A program made the translations under genes and the position numbers. Below, piece after piece: positions 10,092 to 18,733 of a stretch of DNA of 64,000 bases (within the stretch, counting starts at the first letter, position 1; each line of letters begins with the position of its first letter). Source of the DNA: Succinispira mobilis DSM 6222. GTDB lineage: Bacteria; Bacillota; Negativicutes; Acidaminococcales; Succinispiraceae. The notes beneath the pieces were generated by a model. It saw nothing but the letters and a program-made list of their open reading frames with translations. It had not been told where the DNA came from and ran no database searches. Location of the stretch: positions 771,351-835,350 of the forward strand of contig NZ_KB913028.1 in assembly GCF_000384135.1 (NCBI RefSeq), in the 5' to 3' direction.

Positions 10092-11198
10092 ATGATAAAT
10101 AATAAGTTATTAAGAAACCTCGATTGTACTTTAATCGGGGTTACTGTTTTATTAAATATTATTAGCATAATAATGATTGGGAGCGCAACACACGTAAATA
10201 GCATTGCCGAGGATCGTTATTGGTATATGCAAAGACAAGGAATATTTTTTTTGGTTAATGTGCTAATTGTATTTTTTACTTTAAAATTTGATTACCGTAA
10301 TTTGTTACAAGCTAGTAAAGTTATATATATTTTTAATTTATTGATGTTAGTAGCGGTGCTAGTTGTAGGTCATTCAGCTTTAGGGGCTCAAAGATGGATT
10401 CAAATTGGGCCAGTAAGTTTACAACCCAGTGAATTTTCTAAAATAATTATGATCGTTACCTTTGCCGCTTTTCTCGAAGAGCGCAAAGGCAAATTGAAAA
10501 AACTAGTAGATATAGCTCCAGTATTATTGTTTGTAATAATTCCAGCGATAATAGTGATGAAACAACCTGACTTAGGTACTTCGCTAGTTTTTTTTGCGAT
10601 TATGTTAGGGATGGTTTATGTAGCCGGAATTAATACTAGGTTTTTATTGTCATCTATGGGGATTTGCGTACTGTTGTTACCTGTTTTTTGGCAAGTTTTA
10701 AAAGAATATCAAAAATCTAGAATAAAAGTTTTTTTAAATCCCGAAATGGATCCACTTGGCTCTGGGTACCATGTTATCCAATCAAAAATAGCAATTGGTT
10801 CAGGGTTAATTACAGGAAAAGGACTATTTCAAGGGACGCAAAGTCAATTAAGTTTTTTACCGGAAAACCATACAGACTTTATTTTTGCTGTAATAGGTGA
10901 AGAGTTAGGTTTAATTGGTTGTCTGTTTGTATTATTGCTGTATGCGATATTGATATATCGAGGTTTGAAAATTGCAATGAATGCTCAAGATGATTTTGGA
11001 GCCTTGATTGCAGTGGGAATTGTTTCAATGTTTATTTTTCATTTGTTTGTAAATATTGGGATGACAATTGGGATAATGCCAGTGACAGGAGTACCCCTGC
11101 CTTTTATGAGCTATGGGGTAAGTGCTTTGACAACTAACATGCTGTCAGTAGGATTGCTGTTGAATATAAATATGCGTAAACAAAAACTAATGTTCTAG
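10092..11198 (+). CDS. rodA: Rod shape-determining protein RodA, peptidoglycan glycosyltransferase
   Basis: SEDS-family membrane glycosyltransferase that polymerises lipid II in the elongasome together with PBP2. About ten membrane segments fill the 368 residues. Family motifs include GAQRWIQIGPVSLQPSEFSK, KQPDLGTSLVF, the LPENHTDFIFAVIGEELG loop and GVPLPFMSYGVSALTTNM near the C-terminus. FtsW is a relative, but association with mreBCD and mrdA favours RodA. It is 14 bases after minE and is probably co-transcribed. Confidence 0.93.
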   Translation: MINNKLLRNLDCTLIGVTVLLNIISIIMIGSATHVNSIAEDRYWYMQRQGIFFLVNVLIVFFTLKFDYRNLLQASKVIYIFNLLMLVAVLVVGHSALGAQRWIQIGPVSLQPSEFSKIIMIVTFAAFLEERKGKLKKLVDIAPVLLFVIIPAIIVMKQPDLGTSLVFFAIMLGMVYVAGINTRFLLSSMGICVLLLPVFWQVLKEYQKSRIKVFLNPEMDPLGSGYHVIQSKIAIGSGLITGKGLFQGTQSQLSFLPENHTDFIFAVIGEELGLIGCLFVLLLYAILIYRGLKIAMNAQDDFGALIAVGIVSMFIFHLFVNIGMTIGIMPVTGVPLPFMSYGVSALTTNMLSVGLLLNINMRKQKLMF

Positions 11199-11208
11199 GA
11201 GAAGTGTA

Positions 11209-13086
11209 ATGAAAAAAAACAAAACGGCAATACCAGAAAAATTCTTGCACCAGGTTTTAAAACCAGCACGTTATACTGGGGGAGAATTTGGCAATATATA
11301 TAAAGATGAACAAAATATACCAGTTAAGTTTGCTTTGGCTTTTCCTGATATTTATGATGTCGGAATGAGTTATTTAGGTTTTAAAATTTTGTATCATTTA
11401 CTAAATCAACAGGAGTATATTTGGGCAGAAAGAGTTTATACGCCTTGGGTAGATATGCAAAAAATAATGCAGGCTGAGCAATTAACTCTAGGGAGTATAG
11501 AAAGTAAACGAGCTTTAAATGAGTTTGATTTTGTTGGTTTTACTTTGCAATATGAGATGTCTTATACTAATATTGTGAAAATGCTCCAGTTGGGTAAGAT
11601 AGATTTATTAGCAAAAGAGCGAGATGAAAACCAACCGTTTATTGTGGGCGGCGGGCCTTGTGTTTATAATTGTGAACCACTAGCTGATTTTTTCGATATT
11701 TTTATTATTGGCGAAGGTGAAGAAGTGCTTATTGAACTTTGTGCAGCCTATAGAAATTGGAAATTAGCGGGGAAGGTTGGCGGCAAAAATGAATTTTTAC
11801 GTTTAGCTGCCCAAATTTCAGGTATTTATATTCCGAATTTTTACGATATAACTTATCAAGCTGATGGGCAAATTGCAGCTGTAAAACCCAATATGCCAGA
11901 GGCACCAGCTATAGTTTATAAGCGTGTTGTTCAAGATTTAGATAAGGTTGATTATTTTACTAAACCAATTATTCCGTTTACAGACATTGTACATAATCGG
12001 ATTATGTTGGAAATTTTCCGAGGGTGTACACGGGGTTGTAGGTTTTGTCATGCCGGCATGGTGTATCGCCCAGTAAGGGAACGCAGTAAGGAACGCTTAA
12101 AAGATTTGGCGAGAAAACTTGTTGCCAATACAGGTTACGATGAAATGTCGCTTGTATCTTTAAGTACAGCAGACTACTCATGTTTGCAGCCTTTAATTGA
12201 AGAATTTATTGAAGAATTTCGTTCGGAACAAGTAAGTGTTTCTTTGCCTTCTTTGCGCATTGATAGTTTTTCAGTTGATTTAGCAAAAAAAGTCCAAACA
12301 GTAAGGCGCAGTAGCTTGACTTTTGCACCAGAAGCTGGAAGTCAGCGGATGCGCGATGTTATTAACAAAGGTGTGACAAAAGAAGATCTTTTAAATGCTG
12401 TTAAAAGTGCCTTTGAATCAGGTTGGTCACATGTTAAATTATACTTTATGATTGGCTTACCTACGGAAACAGACGAAGATATAAAAGCTATAGCAGAACT
12501 TGCTTATAGTGTATTAGCATGTTATAAGGAAGTTACGGGTAAGGGGGGCGCGAAAGTTACGGTAAGTGTTTCTAATTTCGTGCCTAAACCACACACTCCT
12601 TTTCAATGGGTAGTACAAACTTCAGAAGAAGAATTAAAAAGAAAACAATACTTACTTAAAGAAATTTTGCAACAAAATAAAAATATTAATTTTCAATATC
12701 ATGATAGTAAAGTTAGTAGATTAGAAGGAGTTTTTGCACGTGGGGATCGGCGCTTGGGCAAAGTACTTGCGAGAGCTGTAGCCTTAGGAGCGGAGTTTGA
12801 TGGCTGGTCGGATAAATTTAATTATCAAGCTTGGGTGGAGGCTTTTGCTTTAGAGGGCGTGGATATGGCTTTTTATATTGATCGTCAACGTGATTTTTCA
12901 GAAGTTTTTCCATGGGATCATATTCAACCTGCGGTGCAAAAAAGCTTTTTAATAAGTGAGTACCAAAAAGCTTTGGCAGAACAATTAACAACAGATTGTC
13001 GTCGGGGAATTTGTACTGGCTGTGGAGTCTGTCCTAAATTAGGAGTTCATATCGTAGATGGGCAGGTGCAAGAGAATGAAAATTAG
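11209..13086 (+). CDS. B12-binding-type radical SAM protein, TIGR03960 family
   Basis: A 625-residue radical SAM enzyme of unknown reaction. The N-terminal about 230 residues resemble a cobalamin-binding-like fold (FALAFPDIYDVGMSYLG, FIVGGGPCVYNCEPLADFFD). The SAM cluster ligands are Cys273, Cys277 and Cys280 in GCTRGCRFCHAG. TFAPEAGSQRMRDVINKG and KLYFMIGLPTETDEDI are typical of the family. A second cysteine set at the C-terminus (Cys597, 602, 605, 608) could hold an auxiliary Fe-S cluster. It overlaps the DUF2344 gene by 11 bases and sits upstream of RNase G and rplU, a linkage known from other Firmicutes. Confidence 0.9.
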   Translation: MKKNKTAIPEKFLHQVLKPARYTGGEFGNIYKDEQNIPVKFALAFPDIYDVGMSYLGFKILYHLLNQQEYIWAERVYTPWVDMQKIMQAEQLTLGSIESKRALNEFDFVGFTLQYEMSYTNIVKMLQLGKIDLLAKERDENQPFIVGGGPCVYNCEPLADFFDIFIIGEGEEVLIELCAAYRNWKLAGKVGGKNEFLRLAAQISGIYIPNFYDITYQADGQIAAVKPNMPEAPAIVYKRVVQDLDKVDYFTKPIIPFTDIVHNRIMLEIFRGCTRGCRFCHAGMVYRPVRERSKERLKDLARKLVANTGYDEMSLVSLSTADYSCLQPLIEEFIEEFRSEQVSVSLPSLRIDSFSVDLAKKVQTVRRSSLTFAPEAGSQRMRDVINKGVTKEDLLNAVKSAFESGWSHVKLYFMIGLPTETDEDIKAIAELAYSVLACYKEVTGKGGAKVTVSVSNFVPKPHTPFQWVVQTSEEELKRKQYLLKEILQQNKNINFQYHDSKVSRLEGVFARGDRRLGKVLARAVALGAEFDGWSDKFNYQAWVEAFALEGVDMAFYIDRQRDFSEVFPWDHIQPAVQKSFLISEYQKALAEQLTTDCRRGICTGCGVCPKLGVHIVDGQVQENEN

Positions 13087-13777
13087 ACTGTTAATTACTA
13101 AGGATCGAGAAATTTCATTTATTTCACATTTGGAATATGTGAAAACTATCGAAAGAGCAATAAAAAGAGCTAAAATTCCAGTGGCTTATTCCGAAGGATT
13201 TAATCCGCACATGAAGATTTCCTTAGCATCAGCTTTAGGGGTGGGGGTTAGTAGTAATTGTGAGGCTTGTGAAATTGAACTAAAACAGCTTGAGGCTCCA
13301 GAAGTATTAGTGAGTAGACTTAAAGATTGTTTGCCCAGAGGAATAAAAATAGTGGCAGTGGACATGGTGCCCAAAAAAACAGCGAAATTAATGGCTACGG
13401 CTCGAGCAGCAGATTATTTAGTGACTTTGCCGCTAGTGAAAGAGTTATCAATAACGGAATTGAATGCTATTGAACAAGCTTATGGAGATACGTTAGAGAT
13501 AAAATTTCAAAAAAAATTGCCGAAAAACAAAGGTGTCAAAACAATAGATCTCAAAGATTTTGTAGGTGCAATTAGTTTGCAGCAAGAAAACCAAAATTTA
13601 TTGATAAAGTTCAGTTGTTTAATAACGCCCACAGGAAGTCTAAAAGCTATGGAAATTTCCCAAGTGCTCGTTGAACACTTTGCATTACCTGTTTCCTTGG
13701 AAGATATTCATATTTTAAGAGAGCGACTATACACTTTTGATGAAATGGGTGTAGCAAAATCATTGATAGGCAATTGA
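13076..13777 (+). CDS. TIGR03936 / DUF2344 protein, partner of the radical SAM protein
   Basis: A 233-residue cytoplasmic protein. The ATG at 13076 is preferred to the in-frame ATG at 13058 because only it has a nearby purine-rich site (GCAGGTG, 13062-13068). It begins MKIRLLITKDREISFISHLE and contains RAKIPVAYSEGFNPHMKISLA, the conserved core of DUF2344. In several lineages this domain is fused to, or adjacent to, the TIGR03960 radical SAM protein. Function is unknown; the tight overlap suggests the two proteins act together, perhaps on RNA or ribosomes given the neighbours. Confidence 0.88.
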   Translation: MKIRLLITKDREISFISHLEYVKTIERAIKRAKIPVAYSEGFNPHMKISLASALGVGVSSNCEACEIELKQLEAPEVLVSRLKDCLPRGIKIVAVDMVPKKTAKLMATARAADYLVTLPLVKELSITELNAIEQAYGDTLEIKFQKKLPKNKGVKTIDLKDFVGAISLQQENQNLLIKFSCLITPTGSLKAMEISQVLVEHFALPVSLEDIHILRERLYTFDEMGVAKSLIGN

Positions 13778-13787
13778 GGATAATGCT

Positions 13788-15194
13788 ATGCAAAAAAAAA
13801 TTATAATTAGTGCTAATGCGGAGCAAACTTGTGTGGCTTTATGTGAAGATGATGTGCTGGTTGAATATACAATGGAAGGGACCTATTCCGAAAGTTTAGT
13901 AGGCTGTGTGTTTAAAGGTCAAATAAAACAAGTTAAACGTGGTATTAATGCTGCGTTCCTAGATATTGGTATTGGAAAAAATGTTTTTATGACGATGGAA
14001 CCAAACTCACAGATAACAGAAGGGCAGATAATAATTGTACAAGTAGTTAAAGATGCTACGGGTGATAAAGGTGCTGTTGTTAGTCAAAAAATTTCTCTAG
14101 CAGGTAGATATGTTGTCTTAATGCCGTTAGTAAATTATATTGGCATATCTAAGAATATAACAGATAAAGAAAAACGCTTATCTTTGGAAAAATTGGCAAA
14201 AACAACAAGAACTTTAGATATAGGCTTAATAATGCGAACTAATTGTCAAGAGGCAAGTATGGAAGAAATAGCCTTGGATATTAAGCAAGCGATTTCTTTG
14301 TGGCAAGGAATACAAGCTAAATATAAAATTTTGCCAGTCGGTAGCATTTTATATCGAGAACTATCCTTACCAGTTAGAGTAATCAGAGATTATTTGCAAG
14401 TGGAAATTTCGGAAGTAATTGTTGATAATGAAGCCATATACCGTATTATTCAAGAATTGGCTAATGACATAGACCAGCAGCTAATAAAAAAAATAAAACT
14501 GTATCGCAATAAAATAGATATATTTAAGTTTTATGGTTTAAATCAAGAAATTAATAATTTACTAAATCGTAGGGTCGATTTGGCTAATGGTAGTTACTTA
14601 ATTTTTGACTATACCGAAGCCCTAACGGTGGTAGATGTAAACAGTGGTAAATTTACTGGCCAAAATAAAATGGGCGACAGTTATTTGCAAGCAAATTTAT
14701 TAGCAGCGCAAGAAATTGCTAGGCAAATAAGACTTAGAGATATTACGGGTATAATCATTATAGATTTTATTGATATGCAAAAGGAAAAAGAACGCGAACA
14801 AATTAGTCAGGTTTTGAAAAATAAATTTATCTTAGATAGGCGTAAGCCAAAAGTTATAGGCTTTACAGAATTAGGCTTGATGCAGATTACCAGAAAAAAG
14901 ATGCGAAAAAATATGTATAACTTGTTGATGTCGGATTGTAATTATTGCCATGGTAGTGGTAAATTGAAATCAGTAGAGCATGTTTCCTTGGAAATTTATC
15001 GCAGCCTAATAAGTTTAAGTAAAGAAAAATTAAGCAACAGGAAAATAGTTTTGCAAGTTCATCCAATTTTAGGGGATTTTTTTAGTAAAAAATACTTGGC
15101 AAATGTAGAACATAACCTTAATTTAAAAATTAAGGTTAAACTAGTGGAGTCTATGCACCGGGAATTATTTTCGATTTTGTTGGATAAAGCTTAG
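13788..15194 (+). CDS. rng: Ribonuclease E/G family endoribonuclease
   Basis: Single-strand endoribonuclease for rRNA maturation and mRNA turnover. The 468-residue protein is the short RNase G type without the long degradosome tail of RNase E. An S1-like RNA-binding domain spans about residues 38-120 (GCVFKGQIKQVKRGINAAFL). Metal-binding Asp283 (VVDVNSGKF) and Asp326 (IIIDFIDM) are 43 residues apart, as in E. coli RNase E. Cys384 and Cys387 (CNYC) form the zinc link. It is the last gene before the rplU promoter. Confidence 0.95.
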   Translation: MQKKIIISANAEQTCVALCEDDVLVEYTMEGTYSESLVGCVFKGQIKQVKRGINAAFLDIGIGKNVFMTMEPNSQITEGQIIIVQVVKDATGDKGAVVSQKISLAGRYVVLMPLVNYIGISKNITDKEKRLSLEKLAKTTRTLDIGLIMRTNCQEASMEEIALDIKQAISLWQGIQAKYKILPVGSILYRELSLPVRVIRDYLQVEISEVIVDNEAIYRIIQELANDIDQQLIKKIKLYRNKIDIFKFYGLNQEINNLLNRRVDLANGSYLIFDYTEALTVVDVNSGKFTGQNKMGDSYLQANLLAAQEIARQIRLRDITGIIIIDFIDMQKEKEREQISQVLKNKFILDRRKPKVIGFTELGLMQITRKKMRKNMYNLLMSDCNYCHGSGKLKSVEHVSLEIYRSLISLSKEKLSNRKIVLQVHPILGDFFSKKYLANVEHNLNLKIKVKLVESMHRELFSILLDKA

Positions 15195-15200
15195 CACAAC

Positions 15201-15229
15201 TTGACAATAAGTATTACATATGATATCAT
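15201..15229 (+). promoter_or_regulatory. Promoter of rplU-prp-rpmA
   Basis: Perfect -35 TTGACA at 15201-15206, a spacer of exactly 17 bases, and -10 TATCAT at 15224-15229 preceded by TG (extended -10). This is the best sigma-A-type promoter seen in the window and fits a highly expressed ribosomal protein operon. It lies just after the RNase G stop codon. Confidence 0.85.
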
Positions 15230-15235
15230 TTCATA

Positions 15236-15342
15236 GATTAAAATTATATCTATAATTTTATCCCAAACCGCACGGAGAGGTTCAGGTTAAATTACGTAGG
15301 TAATACCGTATTCGGCGAGTAACATATGAGGGAGGTGTAATT
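15236..15342 (+). promoter_or_regulatory. Structured 5' leader of rplU, candidate L21 leader
   Basis: About 105 bases of leader separate the promoter from the L21 start. Visible pairings are a perfect 10-bp AT inverted repeat (15239-15248 with 15251-15260), AACC/GGTT (15266-15269 with 15279-15282) and TACG/CGTA (15293-15296 with 15307-15310), then GGGAGGTG before the ATG. L21 leaders that bind the ribosomal protein are known upstream of rplU in Firmicutes. I could not align this one to the known consensus, so the identification is tentative. Confidence 0.45.
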
Positions 15343-15654
15343 ATGTACGCAATTATTAAAACTGGTGGTAAACAATACCGTGTTAGCGAAGGAGATACTC
15401 TAGTTGTAGAAAAATTATTGGCTGGCGAAGGCGAGCAAGTAGTTTTTGAAGAGATTCTTTCAGTAGTTAATGGCGAAGATATGAAATTTGGTACTCCATT
15501 TGTAGCTAACGCTAAAGTAACAGCTAAAGTTGTTGAACATGGCAAAGGTGAAAAGATTTTAGTTTTCAAATACAAAGCTAAATCTAACTACCGTAAACGT
15601 CAAGGTCATCGTCAACCTTTTACAAAAGTTGTTATTGAGAAAATCGAAGCCTAA
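15343..15654 (+). CDS. rplU: 50S ribosomal protein L21
   Basis: Structural protein of the large subunit that binds 23S rRNA. The 103 residues include the N-terminal [18 protein letters not shown] and C-terminal [18 protein letters not shown], both diagnostic. GGGAGGTG precedes the ATG. Its stop codon shares one base with the prp start, so the two are translationally coupled. Confidence 0.98.
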   Translation: MYAIIKTGGKQYRVSEGDTLVVEKLLAGEGEQVVFEEILSVVNGEDMKFGTPFVANAKVTAKVVEHGKGEKILVFKYKAKSNYRKRQGHRQPFTKVVIEKIEA

Positions 15655-15977
15655 TGACAAATATTGATATTGTACGTAATAAGCAGAAACGGATTATTGA
15701 GTTTTCTGTACAAGGACACTCAAATTATGCTAATTATGGCGAAGATATTGTTTGTGCTGGAATTTCAGCACTGACTCAGGCGGCCTTGTTGGGCTTGGTA
15801 GAGCATCTTAAACTCGCTGTAGTGCACGAGGTTAAACCGGGTCTTTTAAAGGTAACTTTGACGGAGCAACTGCTAGATGAACGCTCCGATGCAATATTAG
15901 AAACGATGGTGCTAGGTTTAAGGCAGATAGCACAAGCGTACAAAAAACATGTGCGCATTAAAGAGAGCGGGAGGTGA
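15654..15977 (+). CDS. prp: Ribosomal-processing cysteine protease Prp
   Basis: Cysteine protease that removes the N-terminal extension of L27 in Firmicutes. The catalytic dyad is visible as His22 in [16 protein letters not shown] and Cys34, in the spacing of the family. The 107-residue protein lies between rplU and rpmA, the conserved position, and its substrate gene rpmA begins 6 bases after its stop. The L27 encoded here has a matching cleavable extension. Confidence 0.95.
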   Translation: MTNIDIVRNKQKRIIEFSVQGHSNYANYGEDIVCAGISALTQAALLGLVEHLKLAVVHEVKPGLLKVTLTEQLLDERSDAILETMVLGLRQIAQAYKKHVRIKESGR

Positions 15978-15983
15978 AATACT

Positions 15984-16274
15984 GTGTTTAAATTTAATTT
16001 ACAATTATTTGCATCTAAAAAAGGTGTTGGTAGTACTAAAAATGGTCGTGATAGCCATTCAAAACGTTTAGGCGTGAAAAGACATTCTGGCGAAACTGTA
16101 ACTGCAGGTAGCATTTTAGTTCGTCAACGTGGAACAAAATTTCACCCAGGTCATAATGTTGGCATAGGTAAAGATGATACATTATTTGCGAAAATACCTG
16201 GTCGCGTGGCTATAGAACGTAAAGGTCGCAGTGATCGTCAAATCAGTGTATATCCTGTAGAAGTGGCCATCTAA
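15984..16274 (+). CDS. rpmA: 50S ribosomal protein L27 with cleavable N-terminal extension
   Basis: Large-subunit protein whose N-terminus reaches the peptidyl-transferase centre. It starts at GTG with GGGAGGTG upstream. The first nine residues (MFKFNLQLF) precede Ala10-Ser-Lys-Lys-Gly, the mature start of L27. This matches the Prp site known from Staphylococcus, where cleavage lies just before the Ala. [20 protein letters not shown] and [20 protein letters not shown] are the conserved body. 96 residues before processing. Confidence 0.98.
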   Translation: MFKFNLQLFASKKGVGSTKNGRDSHSKRLGVKRHSGETVTAGSILVRQRGTKFHPGHNVGIGKDDTLFAKIPGRVAIERKGRSDRQISVYPVEVAI

Positions 16275-16285
16275 AACAATTAAAT

Positions 16286-16326
16286 AAAAGCTGTTTCCTT
16301 TGCTTAGCTTAGGAAACAGCTTTTTT
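16286..16326 (+). terminator. Intrinsic terminator after rpmA
   Basis: A perfect 14-bp inverted repeat (16286-16299 with 16311-16324) with an 11-base loop is followed by a T run. The A-rich left arm also makes it a possible bidirectional terminator for the convergent nicotinate phosphoribosyltransferase gene, whose 3' end is at 16366. Confidence 0.95.
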
Positions 16327-16365
16327 GCATAATAATTTATTTTAAAAGCAATTTATTGTGCCGAT

Positions 16366-17418
16366 TTACTTAACTTGTTCCAAACGTGGATTAGGTAAAA
16401 ATTTTCTACCCTGTTTAGAAGCTGGTTTACCATCAACCAAAACAATATCGGCAGTGAAATTTATATTTCCATCAAAGAAACTACTACCAATAGCGTAAGT
16501 GTCTACGGGAACTTTAGCTTGCTCGAATTCAGCTATTTTAGTAGCATTAAAGCCGCCAGAAACCATGATTTTTACATGCTTAAAGCCTTCTTGATCAAGT
16601 GCTTGGCGTACGTTGTGGACTAATTGCGGACAAACACCTGTCGGATTAAACATGCCCATGTTTTCTAATACAGATTTGTCTACCATATTCCCGGAGGTAT
16701 CAAGACGAACTCCGAATAATTTATCGCCGAAACGTCTTGCAGCTTCGAGTGAAGTCTGAACACAATCATTATCGAAGTCAACTAGAGCAACACGTTTAAT
16801 ATCAGCGGGCATATATTTGTCAAAAGCTTCCGTTGCAGCAAGGGTATCTTTATTGTAAGTGGCAATTAGCGCATGGGGAATTGTACCCACACCTTGCAGG
16901 TTAATGTAGGCTCCGTTTGCATCAGTTGAAACTGCGTTTACACCACCGATGTAGGCTGCATAACCATCACGCTCTTGCACGCTATAGTGATCATAACGCG
17001 AAGAAAAGAAAAGAACTGGCTTGTTGTTAGCAGCTCGCACACAAGCATCAACATTAGTAGCGATGCGCGTTTGGCGTGCGAGTGCACCTAGGTAAATAGT
17101 CTCTAAATGAACAAAGTCTTGATAGCGCCCCTCAATGGTCATAACTGTTTCCCAGGGTTGCACGTGATCACCATCATATAAAGCGCTTATTTTTAAATTA
17201 TCAGGATTATAGGCGCAACGTTTTAAAATAGCAATACTTTCTTCAATGCCACAAAGACAAACTTGATCGCGTTGAAAAACCTGCATTAGTACCTGGGGAT
17301 TTTTATTATCTGAATTTAAAATATCAGCAGTGCGCAAAAAATATTTATCAGTATAAAATCCAGACTTGATTTTTTCCACTGGTAAATCGAAGGTGTTAAT
17401 GTCTAATCTTTTTTTCAT
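16366..17418 (-). CDS. Nicotinate phosphoribosyltransferase
   Basis: NAD salvage enzyme that converts nicotinate and PRPP to nicotinate mononucleotide. Start chosen at 17418: AAGGAGA (17424-17430 on the complement) stands directly before this ATG, whereas an in-frame ATG 18 bases upstream lacks a site. The resulting 350-residue protein has family stretches FYTDKYFLRTADIL (N-terminus), HLETIYLGALARQT, FFSSRYDHY, and VSGGFNATKIAEFE near the phosphate-binding end. This is the shorter clostridial-type branch. It is the only minus-strand gene in the window, convergent with rpmA and divergent from the glycosyltransferase. Confidence 0.88.
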   Translation of the reverse strand: MKKRLDINTFDLPVEKIKSGFYTDKYFLRTADILNSDNKNPQVLMQVFQRDQVCLCGIEESIAILKRCAYNPDNLKISALYDGDHVQPWETVMTIEGRYQDFVHLETIYLGALARQTRIATNVDACVRAANNKPVLFFSSRYDHYSVQERDGYAAYIGGVNAVSTDANGAYINLQGVGTIPHALIATYNKDTLAATEAFDKYMPADIKRVALVDFDNDCVQTSLEAARRFGDKLFGVRLDTSGNMVDKSVLENMGMFNPTGVCPQLVHNVRQALDQEGFKHVKIMVSGGFNATKIAEFEQAKVPVDTYAIGSSFFDGNINFTADIVLVDGKPASKQGRKFLPNPRLEQVK

Positions 17419-17495
17419 GATCTTCTCCTTAGTCATTAGCTTAAAATAATATTACATAAAAAAATTTCTTAGGGTAGTTACTTTAATGCTAATTA

Positions 17496-17504
17496 TGATA
17501 CAAT
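17496..17504 (+). promoter_or_regulatory. Candidate extended -10 for the glycosyltransferase gene
   Basis: TGaTACAAT at 17496-17504 fits an extended -10; no clear -35 is present. A small hairpin (TGCTT/AAGCA, 17514-17518 with 17523-17527) falls in the leader. The next gene starts at 17551, and the gene to the left is divergent, so a promoter is required here. Confidence 0.4.
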
Positions 17505-17550
17505 AAATGACAGTGCTTTTGCAAGCATTTTAAGTAAAAGGATGATTATA

Positions 17551-18651
17551 ATGCTGAAAAAACAAGAAAAATTTAAAATACTGTTATTAAGTTTACCAAT
17601 TGGTAGTGGGCATACGATTGCGGCACAAGCTCTAGCTAAGGAGTTAGAAAAATATAATGTAGAGACTAAACATTTAAATGTTTTTGAGTATATCCCCAAG
17701 TTTTTAACAGCAATATTTATGCAAGCTTATTTATTAAGTTTGCGTATATCACCGCAAATTTATTCATTTCTCTATAAATGGGGCAATAAGGATAATAAAA
17801 GTACTTTTTCAAGAGACCTTCTTAATGCATATATTGCTAGGAGAGCTTATCGAGATATTTGTCACTGGCAACCGGATTTAATTATTGCTACGCATGCGAC
17901 TGCGGCAGGGATTGTTGCACAAATGAAACAGCAACGACAACTAAAAGCTCCGCTTATTGGAGTGGTTACTGATTACACTATGCATAATTGGTGGTACTAT
18001 CCAGAAGTGGCAGAGTATTATCTGCCCGATATTAACCTAGATAAAATAATGTTTTCAGAAAACCAACGAATTTTTAAGTTTGGAATTCCTTTGCGACAAG
18101 AATTCAGTCAGCCTGCTGCTAATAATAAAAAATTATTATTAGCTAAGTGGCAGATTAAAACTAACGATAAGCTCTGTTTGTTATTAGGCGGCGGCGAAGG
18201 ATTATTGCCAATGTTGGAAATAATCAAGGCACTAAAAGCTAAGAAAAATTTAACTTTTATAGCCGTTACGGGAAATAACGAAACTTTATATCACCAAATA
18301 CAGAATATAAAAGATGTAAAAATTTATAATTATCGCTTTGTGGAAAAAATTGTAGAGTTAATAGAGTTAGCAGATGTAGTAATTTCTAAAGCTGGTGGAT
18401 TAAGCTCCACAGAGATAATAAGTAGACAAGTACCTTATATTATATATAAGCCCTTACCTGGACAAGAGAGAAAAAACGCTGAGTACTTACAAGAAATGTA
18501 TGGTGCTGAGATTGTAGAACAAGAGGAAAATTTGAGTGAAAAAGTCAATTGCTTATTGTGCGGCGTACGGAGACAAGCCAAAAAAGAGTTGAATTTGACA
18601 AGTACTAGGCTTATTTGTAGCAAGATACTGCAACACTTTTGCAAAAACTAA
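17551..18651 (+). CDS. MGDG-synthase-family glycosyltransferase (processive diacylglycerol glycosyltransferase type)
   Basis: GT28-superfamily enzyme that probably transfers a hexose from a UDP-sugar to diacylglycerol, making membrane glycolipid and possibly lipoteichoic acid anchor. The ATG at 17551 is chosen because AAAAGG abuts the upstream ATG at 17542. The 366-residue protein has the N-terminal MGDG-synthase domain (LSLPIGSGHTIAAQALAKEL), CLLLGGGEGLLPMLEIIKAL in the hinge region, and the donor-binding SKAGGLSSTEIISRQVPYII motif. A MurG-like role is less likely because the N-terminal signature is of the MGDG/UgtP type. Substrate is inferred. Confidence 0.82.
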   Translation: MLKKQEKFKILLLSLPIGSGHTIAAQALAKELEKYNVETKHLNVFEYIPKFLTAIFMQAYLLSLRISPQIYSFLYKWGNKDNKSTFSRDLLNAYIARRAYRDICHWQPDLIIATHATAAGIVAQMKQQRQLKAPLIGVVTDYTMHNWWYYPEVAEYYLPDINLDKIMFSENQRIFKFGIPLRQEFSQPAANNKKLLLAKWQIKTNDKLCLLLGGGEGLLPMLEIIKALKAKKNLTFIAVTGNNETLYHQIQNIKDVKIYNYRFVEKIVELIELADVVISKAGGLSSTEIISRQVPYIIYKPLPGQERKNAEYLQEMYGAEIVEQEENLSEKVNCLLCGVRRQAKKELNLTSTRLICSKILQHFCKN

Positions 18652-18733
18652 TTATAAAAACTTGTATTTCAAAGCTTTTTATAGTATCCTAAAAGCCGAA
18701 TTGATAAAATCCTTGTTTTAGAGGTGAATTATC

